64,000 bases of DNA, taken from Mikania micrantha (taxonomy: Eukaryota; Streptophyta; Magnoliopsida; Asterales; Asteraceae). Location: assembly GCA_009363875.1 (NCBI GenBank), contig CM018682.1:52831372-52895371 (forward strand), given 5' to 3'. Position 1 is the first letter of the stretch. The number at the start of each line of letters is the position of its first letter. The translations under genes and the position numbers were made by a program. The notes below the pieces were generated by a model, which did not search any database, was not told the DNA's origin, and was given only the letters and a program-made list of their open reading frames with translations. Shown here one piece after another: positions 45,199 to 54,600 of this stretch.

Positions 45199-46222
45199 CG
45201 CAGTTGACAGGGTGGAACCAGTTGTTGTTGGGTGTAGTGATGGTGGTAGCTTTTATTTATTTCCTGTCGTTCCTACCATTCATGGGTAGGGGGTATGGGA
45301 AATAGGAAGATGGTTTTCGCAAATTTTGTTAACCAGGTAATAGAAATCGGATAAGTTGTTAAGGGGTGTGGTTTGCGTCGGTATGGGTAGGAGGTAAGTG
45401 TGGGAGGGGTAAATGTCGGGTCTATTAACCAATAAGACCAATTGACTGATTTTCCCCAGTAATTACGAGTTTTCAATGTAATTATGCGGATGTAAATGAT
45501 GGATAAAATTATGTATTTCTTTCTTTCTTGTCATGTCAATTTATTTAATCACATATATACAAAATAATAATTAAAATGAGATGAGTTAGAATGATCAGGG
45601 AAAATAATTTGCAAATATGACTCGCTAGCATAATTGGAAATTACGACCGTGGGCATTCTAAAAAATCTTAAAAATTAGAGTACAAAATAAATAAAACCAA
45701 AACGAGTTAAGCCAAAGTAAATAATTATAAGTTAAATAAAAGTAACAATTTCAGATGACGGAATATTTGACAAGCATGTGGGATTACAGTACATATTGAT
45801 AACAGATTATCAGTATATCTATTTCAAGTAACAAAACAACACATATTATGTATGACTACATGTACAGTTGTTTTAATTACTTAATACGACAGATGTGACG
45901 TAATAGCGCAAGGACACGAGCGTGGTATATCGAAGGGGTGGTGGGTTGGTGGCTGGGCGTTATGCTCTACATATACCCTATACAAAACTACCTTCAATAT
46001 ATTTGGAAAGTGTCAGTGTGTGAGAAATTGTGAATACATATGTTATGCAACAATTACATGAATTCAATGACATCGTGAGCAGAATATCAAGTTAAACATT
46101 TTCCTTGATATTAATACAATGTAAAAATTTTCTTTTATGAAAATGATATGGAAAATAATAATTCCATACTTTGATACATATTACAGTTGAAATAAACAAT
46201 ATTTATGTTATTCATTTAGACG
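45199..46222 (+). other. Non-coding stretch: end of C remnant and leader of B2
   Basis: AT-rich sequence without a credible frame. The border between the C remnant and B2 probably lies near 45480-45600 but is not visible as a repeat. The part after about 45880 is the B2 leader: it has the hairpin module at the same distance before gag as in A and D. The 5' LTR and primer site of B2 are not recognisable. Confidence 0.5.
45926..46001 (+). other. Hairpin module, copy 5 (B2 leader, 221 nt before gag)
   Basis: TATATCGAAGG pairs with CCTTCAATATA with one mismatch, around GGTGGTGGG and ATATACCCTATACA. It is followed by GTGTCAGTGTGTG as in element A. Confidence 0.65.
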
Positions 46223-46342
46223 ATGCCTCCTAGACGCGGACGGCCACTTCAAAATAACACAGAAACAGAAAACAATAACGATCTCCCACCAGAAACAGTG
46301 AATGCTAATACAACTACTAGTGGATATGAAAACAATAACAAT
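46223..46342 (+). pseudogene. B2 gag, first 40 codons, cut by element A
   Basis: Starts MPPRRGRPLQNN and continues in an Asn/Thr-rich run (TVNANTTTSGYENNN) until the LTR of A begins. The same run resumes after the 3' LTR at 59815, showing that A was inserted in this coding region. Confidence 0.8.
46338..46342. repeat. Left target-site duplication of element A
   Basis: ACAAT immediately before the 5' LTR, identical to ACAAT at 59810-59814 after the 3' LTR. Confidence 0.95.
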
Positions 46343-46531
46343 TGTAACATTTGTGCATATAGTCATGTAGTTGTAAACAGTGTTAGAACAGTGTCTATTC
46401 ATGGTTCAGTTCATCAATGTGTTTCAGTATGTTCATAATGTGTGCTTGTGTGTTACAGGATCTTAGTAGTCAGAAAACAAGTATGTATTATCTATTTACA
46501 GTCGATTTCACTAAGCAAGAACAGTAACTTG

Positions 46532-46593
46532 TTATATCGAAACAGTGGTGGGCAGCGAGAGTGAGCCCTATACATATACTGCGTTCGGTGTAA
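46532..46593 (+). other. Hairpin module, copy 6 (U3 of A 5' LTR)
   Basis: TTATATCGAA against TTCGGTGTAA, ten pairs with two G-U. Loop GTGGTGGGCAGCGAGAG then GAGCCCTATACATA, the short loop form in which GGGC can pair with GCCC. Confidence 0.65.
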
Positions 46594-46991
46594 CAGGTTA
46601 GTGTTAGTGCGTAGTGTTGAGACGAATACTATGACAATTAATTAATTCAACCAAGATCGTAATCTGTAAACGAGACTGAGTATAGTTATGGGTGACGATC
46701 CATAATAGTACGAATGTTGAACTTATAATTACGATTAAACGACTTTAAATATTTTAATACGATCGGAAAACGTACGCGATTGCGGGTATACACGTAATTG
46801 TGAATGTTTGACGATCCGACAACACACGAAGAGTAAAAATAATTATATTAATTATTTTATATTTTTACAATTTTGAAACTCATCATTTTAATGAGTTTAA
46901 CAATTCTTTTTATTTTTAACCGCGTAAAATACGCATTTCGTTCCGGAAACGCTAACCGAGCGACCGAAACGAACCCGAATACCACACGGGC

Positions 46992-46999
46992 TATAAAAG
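46992..46999 (+). promoter_or_regulatory. TATA element of A 5' LTR
   Basis: TATAAAAG in a GC-rich context, with transcription expected about 25-30 bp downstream near AGAAGACCATTTTC. It is the only good TATA element in the proximal LTR and is repeated at 56905 in the 3' LTR. Confidence 0.75.
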
Positions 47000-47379
47000 C
47001 CTTGAAGAAGACCATTTTCTTCATAAATGCAGCCAACAACCTCACCTCTCTCTAAAACTCGCGAACCCTCCATCCCTCTAGAAATTCAAAGCTTCAATCG
47101 CTCGTATCTTGCTCGTTTCTCAACGGATTTCGGTGATTCTTGAACCCACGCGTAGCCCTCGACATTCTCTACAAGAAAGTACAAGAAAACAGCTGATTTG
47201 TCCAGCCAAAAACGAGGTATGATCCTTGGAAGATTTCGGAGATTAGGGTTTTCGTTTTGATTGCTCGACCAACTCCTATAACCGGTAATAAAAGCCCATG
47301 TAGACCAACCCTAGACCATCGAAATGTGTTTCTTGTGCACCGATTAGGTGGAGACCTCATCAGGGAAGGTTGTAGCTCG

Positions 47380-47890
47380 ATTGGGATGCGAAGTTGTTGC
47401 AGGTTCGTGGGAACAAGGGGGCTGCCGAACCATCATCATCAGGTGGACGAACCCTAATGGGGGCTTCACGAATCTGTATGGTTCGCTGAACCTCGGCCGA
47501 ACCCTTCGGGGATCTCACGAACTTTCACCGAACCAAGGGGCTAGGAACGAACCATCCCTGATCGAACGTACCCTCTGGATTGCCACGAACCTTGGGGATT
47601 AGTCGCAAACTATAGCAAACCCTAGTGTTGGGGCCGAACCCTTCTGATAGTGAAAGCCAACGAACCTTGACTCCCTTGTCCACGAACCCTGTTATTGCAT
47701 GATAACGAATCCTAGACTCTCTCAGCCGAACCATGATGCCACCGAACCATGGACGATGTAACCGAACCAAATACACGAACTCTTGCATGGTTCGCTGACC
47801 ATGTAGCCGAGCCTCTCTCGATCCTCGGCCGAACCCTATTGCTTTGGGCATGACTAACGAACCTAAATCATGGAACCTAATAGGTTCGCT
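47380..47890. repeat. CGAACC-rich segment of A 5' LTR
   Basis: About 500 bp with many CGAACC or CCGAACC copies, mostly on the plus strand, some GGTTCG. Same motif and same relative place as in LTR D, with little similarity in between. Confidence 0.8.
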
Positions 47891-48899
47891 GCCCAAAGTT
47901 GGCAGCTCACCCTTCTTTCGGCCCAAGAAGATTGTAATAGGCCCAATGCCATTAGTAAGTGGCCCAAAGACATAGGCCAAGCCCAATCGAGTTATATAGA
48001 CTCGTTTTGATCTTAGGTAGCTCAATAGTTTCTTGGAGGCTCGCATGACCTACCTAAACATGTATTGGCCCAACATTGTTTCTAATTGGATCCTCGTTAA
48101 CCTAAGTGACCCATGACCTTTGATTAAGCCCATCATTAATCTATGAGTTTAAAACTCAATGTGAGGCCTCGGTCATGACAATTATGAATTGACTAGAAAT
48201 TTGTTAAGTGATAACTTAACAATAATCATGAAGGTCAATTCACAATCACAAGACTTGAAAACAATTGAACATCTTTTCACAACAAATGGTAATCAATGGC
48301 TCTCAAATTCTTGAACAAATATCATTTATGCATAAGAATTATGCATCAAAGAGCATTTCATAAGTTTCTTGGACCCATGATCAATCAAATGATACAAAGC
48401 ATAACATTCAAGTTTTCACAACAATCAAATCATGAGAACACAAGTCAATCAATGAATCAAGTTATACAATTATAAATCCTATATCTTATGTATGATTACA
48501 ATGTTATAGGAACAAGTTAGAAGTCCTGTTTGCTACTTGCTAACTGTTTTAGTTCAGAGTCTACTGCAGACAGGTGAGAACTTTAGCCCCTCTTTTACTG
48601 TTTTACAACTGTTTTGGGGTGGAACACGTGATCAAAAACCGCTATTTCAATCTTGTTTCATTGCACAGTTTATGTGCATTCATAAATATTACAGGTTTAT
48701 CTTATGAATCCAAGTGATTCATCAACTGTTTAAGGAAATTGTCAACTGTTTCAAAGGAATTATTTACTATTAAACCCTTATTACTAAAAGGATTTTATAA
48801 TGTTTTCTTGAAATGTTTTATAACAGTTTTACTCAAATGTTCTTTTAAAGGATGTTACAAACTCTTTTGTTATAAACCTTGTTATTACACAAGGTCATC

Positions 48900-49070
48900 A
48901 CATCATGGTATTCAAAACAAGTGGTTCACAACATGGTATCCAAATCAAGTGGTTCAAAACATGGTATTCAAACTCATTGGTTCAAAACATGGTATTCAAA
49001 CTCATTGGTTCAAAAACATGGTATTCAAGTCAAGTTGTTCACATCCTGGTATTCAAATCAAGAGATTCAT
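48900..49070. repeat. 28-bp tandem repeats in A 5' LTR
   Basis: About six copies of a unit such as GGTTCAAAACATGGTATTCA, two adjacent copies being almost identical. Present also at 58813-58983 in the 3' LTR. Confidence 0.85.
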
Positions 49071-49282
49071 TTCATGTTACATAAACAAAGGATTCAACTC
49101 GTGGAGTTAAATCCAGGTTTTCAATAAGACATTAACACATCCGGTTAAAGTAAGATTCAGAAAACATGGTGTCATTTGTTGTAAACAAACTTATAAACCC
49201 ATCAAGTATCATATTCATTAGCGTTAGTACTGGGTGATCACAACAAGGGAAAGCGGACACATACATTGGGGCAGGCCGATTG

Positions 49283-49323
49283 CTGCAGTTAGTTTTTAAA
49301 TCTGTTTTATAAACTAACTGCAG
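49283..49323. repeat. Perfect 13-bp inverted repeat in A 5' LTR
   Basis: CTGCAGTTAGTTT and AAACTAACTGCAG separated by 15 bp. The 3' LTR has lost the left arm and loop through a 33-bp deletion (equivalent to 49277-49309). Confidence 0.9.
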
Positions 49324-49932
49324 ATTTCGGTTACATATGGTTTATTCAAAACTGTTGACATATTATCTAACTCCAAACGTGGTTTGGGACTTGATGTTAT
49401 ATGTTGACTCATGTGCAAACAGTGATTGGACTGTTTACACTCATTTTCTTACTTGATGTTAGTTTGGGTTGCAGCTCATCCGTGTGAATCTTATGATACT
49501 TTAACTTACCTATGTCTTATATCATATACTCATGTTTACAAATGCTTAAACCTATTGTTCTCACCAACTACGTCTGTAGTTGACAGTTACTTTTCACGTG
49601 TTTCAGGTAATCAGGTTTAAGACAATCTCAGGGACAACTAAGGAGACCATTCTAAGATAGAACAAGATGAAGAAACATGCTAGGATGGATTAGAAACACA
49701 CTAAATCCTAAATGTTTAATTGTCTTGTTTGGAGTCTTATTTTGTAACTATATTTTGGGTCTGTAGTTGTCTTTCTTTTGGTAGATAGATTGTCTGTAAC
49801 TAAACAATTGTCTAAACATTATGCAACTTAGTAATCCATTGTGGTTGTTCTTATTCAATACTTGTGCATGATTCAACTGATCATACGTCACCGCGCCGTG
49901 GATTCCGCACGCGGCGCAGGGGTGTGACAGGT

Positions 49933-49945
49933 TGGTATCAGAGCC
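49933..49945 (+). other. Primer binding site of element A
   Basis: TGGTATCAGAGCC, three bases after the LTR, an exact match to the 3' end complement of plant initiator-Met tRNA over at least 13 bases. Confidence 0.92.
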
Positions 49946-50179
49946 AAGGTTGTAGAGAACTAGGAAAAACCCAATGTTTAATGACCTAGACTATAACCTA
50001 AGCTACCCAATAGGACTAAGTGCTATAGGCTTGAGGATACTTAGGATCTAAGTAACTTAAGTGAGCATTAAGTCTACAATAAGCTTGAAAGATCTTAGGG
50101 ACATTTTTCTAAGATTAGACATCGAGTCAAGGAATTTGAATCGGACTTCTATAATTTTAGAAACCGAATTAAATTCTCA

Positions 50180-50585
50180 CACATATGCATTTAAGGATTT
50201 CAGAGGCAAGGATCTGTATTCTTAGTATCCTTGATCTGAAATTCTCACACAGAGATCATTATAGAAATTCAGAGGCAAAGATCTGTAGTTTCAGTATCTT
50301 TGATATGAATTTCTTGTCATATTCATTATGGGATTTAGAGGCAAAGATCTATTAATTTAGTATCTTTGATCTAAGATCCTTGTCATATTCATTATGGGAT
50401 TTAGAGGCAAAGATGGTTATCTTTGATCTAAAGTCCTTGTCATATTCATTATAGGATTCAAAGATCAAGATTCTATTAACTTAGAACTTGGATTTGAGAT
50501 CCTTGTCATATCACTATAGGAATTCAAAGGTTGAGGTCTATTAATTTAGAACTTAGATTTGAAATCCTTGTCATTGTTATCATTG
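50180..50585. repeat. Array of about six 57-70 bp repeats, each able to form a hairpin
   Basis: Units share ATTATGGGATTTAGAGGC, AAAGATCT and CCTTGTCATATT landmarks. The first four contain an inverted pair: CAAGGAT/ATCCTTG in the first, CAAAGAT/ATCTTTG in the next three, with loop lengths from 4 to about 14 bases. Confidence 0.75.
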
Positions 50586-50889
50586 TTATCATTATCAGGT
50601 GTTCATTATCATAGGAACTTTATAACTTAGAATCTGTGTAACAGTATTCTTTAGTTGAAGTTCTCACAGGAAATCATTATGCTCAGTACTGTAAGTATTG
50701 GGAAACTAGGTTGACTAACCTAGGACACATATACATAAACCTAAGGTCTTAGTTTCTAGTAAATTAAGGACCATGGTTTACACAATCATAAACAGAATCA
50801 CAGAACAAGAGGAAATCATGGGATAATCATAATCAATCAAGGGTTGGAATCTTAGCTTCAAATGCAAACGGCGGATTAACGCTGATGGG

Positions 50890-50943
50890 CTGAGGTAAGT
50901 GGTGGGTCGGTGAGAGCTTACCCTATATATAAGCTTATCTTGG
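50890..50943 (+). other. Hairpin module, copy 7 (A leader, distal)
   Basis: CTGAGGTAAG against CTTATCTTGG, ten pairs including three G-U, around GTGGTGGG and CCCTATATATAAG. Arm sequence differs from all other copies. Confidence 0.6.
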
Positions 50944-51412
50944 TTTGTCAGGGAAAATTCGGCGCTTGAATTTGAAGTGAGGATTCGGGAACAACCGGAA
51001 TCATTGAACATTGGTCAAACACATGGGGTACAAACACATGGGATACAATCATTTGGGAAACAATCATTGGTGAATCAAATCATAGTGGAATTCAAACTTG
51101 GATGAACCAGACATTATGGTGAATCATTCAAGTTGTGAACATTCCTTCAATGTAAATCTTAAGTGAAATTCTTAAGTGATTACATCATTGGTACTTACTA
51201 ACATAGATTAACGGGAAAGTGTAGAGCACACGTATGATTTAGCTTTACATGTTAACGATTGTTAGAAAGTGCACACATAACATAATCATAGTTCAATCAT
51301 GGAATCAATCATAGTTCAAGTTGATCAAAGATCATGGGATTCTTAATCAATGGAACACACTTGGAAATCAGTACAAACGTAATGCCAAATGCTAGCAAGG
51401 GCACGATCGTGG

Positions 51413-51471
51413 TATACCGAAACGTGGTGGGCAGCGAGAGTGAGCCCTATATATAAGCTATTTTCGGTATA
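51413..51471 (+). other. Hairpin module, copy 8 (A leader, 218 nt before gag)
   Basis: TATACCGAAA against TTTCGGTATA, ten perfect pairs, around GTGGTGGGCAGCGAGAG and GAGCCCTATATATAAG; followed by GTGTCAGTGTGTAGG. Confidence 0.7.
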
Positions 51472-51689
51472 TCGGGAAAGTGTCAGTGTGTAGGTTTGGT
51501 GGAGAGATCATGAGACATCGTACATATTCACATGATAAGTATACAAATAAGTTGATAACTTATACGTGTACTGGATCATATTACAATTGAATGATAATAC
51601 TAGTAGTATGGATATATTACTGACCTTATCATGAAAATTCAATTGTATCCATTCTCATTACTGACCCGCTTGTGGCTTCTATTCGTAGA

Positions 51690-54600
51690 ATGCCTCCTCG
51701 ACGAGACCCAAATGCTGGGGGTTCGACAAGCGGTAATGATGATGAAATTAACAAGATTGCTCGAGCTATCGCTGTTCACATGAGGGATGTGATCCCGGGC
51801 ATGGTCACTGATATTACCCAGAATCTTCGGGGAAGTACCGGTGATTCTGCACACAACTCAAATGCCACAAACGCTGGAACTGCTAACTTTACTTTCAAGC
51901 AGTTCAACGATGCTAAGCCTCCTAAGTACTCTGGTACCGAAGGAGCTACCGGCCTACTGCAATGGCTGGAAAGTATCGAAGACATTCTCGACTTCACAGG
52001 ATGCCCTGAAAATCTGAAGGTCAAAATGGCCTCAAGTGCTTTTCATAAGGGAGCACTCACCTGGTGGAATTCTGAGAAGAACACCAGAGGACGTGAAGTT
52101 GCTCTAGCTTTACCATGGGACGGATTCAAGAACTTACTCGTGGAAAAGTTTTGTCCACGTCATGAACTGAAGAAACTGGAGGTGGAGATGTGGAATCTGG
52201 TGCAAGACAGTGGCGAAAATGCCAAGTATACAACTCGTTTTCATGAGTTGTGCATTTTGGTACCACATCTGGTTACTCCTCTATCCCGCAGGATAGAGAA
52301 ATACATTGAAGGGTTGCCTCTAGTGGTTAGAGGAACTGTTATGGGGAACAACCCCACTACCTTGGAAGCCGCGATTCAACTCGGTGCTACTCTGACCGAG
52401 GAGTATGTTAAATCGGGAGTGCTTACCCGAAAGGGATTTAAAAGAGCACAGATTGAGGAAGGCAAGAAGCCTGAACAGCACCATCCCAAGAAGAAGAAAC
52501 AGAAGACAATCAAGAACTTTGCAGCGTTGACTGCGGCTGCACCTACTCATGCTACTCCCCTCACTGCTATGCCACAACCTGCTAATGTCAGAAAGCAGTA
52601 CACTGGCTCATTTCCACTCTGCACCAAATGCCAGTACCATCATCTACCCACTATTCCATGCAGAAAGTGTCTCAAGTGTGGGCGTATGGGACACTTGGCG
52701 GCTACATGCCGATCTGCTCATCTTGCTGCTGCAACAACTGCTGCCACAACTTCTGCTGCTACAGGTGGAAGAGTTTGTTACAATTGTGGGGTAGAGGGAC
52801 ACTTCAGAAATCAGTGTCCGAAACTCAACAACAATACTGCTGTTGCTCGTGCTTTCGTTATTGGAACTGCTGAAGCACGTGAAGAGCCGGCAGTCATCAC
52901 GGGTACATTTCTTATCAATGATCACTATGTTCCTATCATATTTGATACTGGTGCTGATAAAAGCTTTATCTCTGCTCATACTGCTTCTTTGCTTAATATG
53001 CAACTATCCACACTTACTGCTCCCTATACTGTAGAAGTAGCGAATGGTAAGACTATAGTTGTAGATTCCATCATTAATGCTTGTGAGCTAAGATTAAATG
53101 ACCATCTTTTCTCGATCGATCTCATTCCTATGACTCTCGGAAGCTTCGAAGTTGTAGTAGGAATGGATTGGCTATCTAAGAATAATGCTGAAATCGTATG
53201 CTCGGAGAAACTTATTCGAATTCCTCTACCGTCCGGCGAAACGATGATAGTCTACGGTGAGAAACCCTGCCGCGAATTGAAGATTGTATCGTGCATCAAG
53301 GCGAGGAAGTATCTGAAGAAGAAATATTATGCGTTCTTAGCTCACGTGGTGGAAAAGAAACCTGACAAGAAAGCAGTTGGAGATGTACCGATTATCAAAG
53401 ACTATCCAGACGTATTTCCAGAAGACTTGCCTGGACTACCACCAGTCCGACAAGTGGAGTTTAGAATTGATCTCGTCCCTGGAGCAAACCCAGTGGCGAA
53501 GTCACCGTATCGGTTAGCACCGTCTGAGATGCAAGAACTGTCTAGTCAGCTTCAAGAACTTTTAGACAAAGGTTTTATAAGACCGAGTTTCTCTCCATGG
53601 GGAGCTCCGGTTCTATTTGTCAAGAAGAAAGACGGTTCATTTCGCATGTGCATAGATTATCGTGAGCTGAACAAGTTGACAATCAAGAATAGATATCCTC
53701 TGCCCAGGATCGATGATCTGTTTGATCAATTACAGGGAGCAACTTGCTTCTCTAAGATTGACTTACGATCCGGGTATCATCAGTTAAGAGTAAATGATGA
53801 GGATATACCAAAGACTGCATTTAGGACTCGATATGGACACTATGAGTTTGTGGTCATGCCATTTGGGCTGACCAATGCACCCGCAGTGTTCATGGACTTG
53901 ATGAATCGAGTCTGCAGGCCATACTTGGATCAGTTTGTTATTGTCTTCATTGATGATATACTGATTTATTCCAAGTCAGAACAAGAACACGAGGATCATT
54001 TGAGGAAAGTCTTAGAGTTATTAAGAACTGAACGACTTTATGCTAAATTCTCAAAGTGTGAATTTTGGCTAAAGGAGGTTCACTTCTTAGGACATGTCAT
54101 AAACAAAGATGGAATTCATGTAGATCCAGCCAAGATTGAGGCGATTAAGAACTGGACTACTCCATCTACTCCAACAGAGATTCGTTCATTCCTGGGTCTG
54201 GCAGGTTATTATAGGAGATTTATTGCAAATTTCTCTAAGATAGCTTTGCCACTCACTACATTGACTCAGAAAAGTCAAGCTTTTATATGGGGACAGAAAC
54301 AAGAAGATGCATTTCAACTTCTTAAACAGAAGTTATGCAATTCCCCTATATTTAGTCTTCCAGAAGGCAGTGATGATTTCATTGTCTACTGTGATGCTTC
54401 AAACCTTGGTCTTGGTTGTGTACTTATGCAACGGGACAAGGTCATCGCTTATGCTTCAAGACAACTTAAGGTTCACGAGAAGAATTACACTACTCATGAC
54501 CTTGAGTTAGGGGCTGTGGTCTTTGCACTGAAGATTTGGAGACACTACCTGTACGGTACTAAATGTGTCATCTATACAGACCACAAGAGCCTTCAGCACA

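Larger units (their letters stand above)
48574..49606 (+). other. Putative intron within A 5' LTR
   Basis: CAG/GTGAGA at the left and TTTTCACGTGTTTCAG/G at the right, with CAACTACgtctGTAGTTG about 30 bp upstream of the acceptor. It corresponds in order and border sequence to the D LTR stretch 7280-7901, although the interiors differ. Confidence 0.45.
46343..49929 (+). mobile_element. 5' LTR of element A
   Basis: Starts TGTAACATTTGTG, ends GGGGTGTGACA; 3587 bp. From left to right: a hairpin module in U3, a TATA element at 46992, a CGAACC-rich segment (about 47380-47890), an intron-like stretch 48574-49606 containing 28-bp tandem repeats and a 13-bp inverted repeat, and a GC-rich terminal hairpin-like sequence. 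R-U5 is very long, about 2.9 kb. Confidence 0.95.
49930..51689 (+). other. Leader of element A
   Basis: A long untranslated leader of about 1.76 kb without a credible frame. It holds an array of repeat hairpins and two hairpin modules, the second ending 218 nt before the gag ATG. Confidence 0.85.

Noticed and set aside
47525..48046. 173-codon minus-strand frame in LTR A (and its copy at 57438-57959)
   Set aside because: It crosses the CGAACC repeats, whose complement lacks stops; it is antisense to the LTR transcript and has no domain.
50921..50935. CCCTATATATAAG in the module as a Pol II TATA box
   Set aside because: Several copies have CCCTATACATA, a poor TATA box, and the surrounding arms covary. 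It stays an alternative but is not the best explanation.
51413..51471. Hairpin module as a hammerhead ribozyme, because of CGAAA and CTGA-like pieces
   Set aside because: The CGAAA and CTGATGA core is not kept together across copies (CGTAAA, TGCAAC replace it), and there is no consistent cleavage site or three-stem layout.
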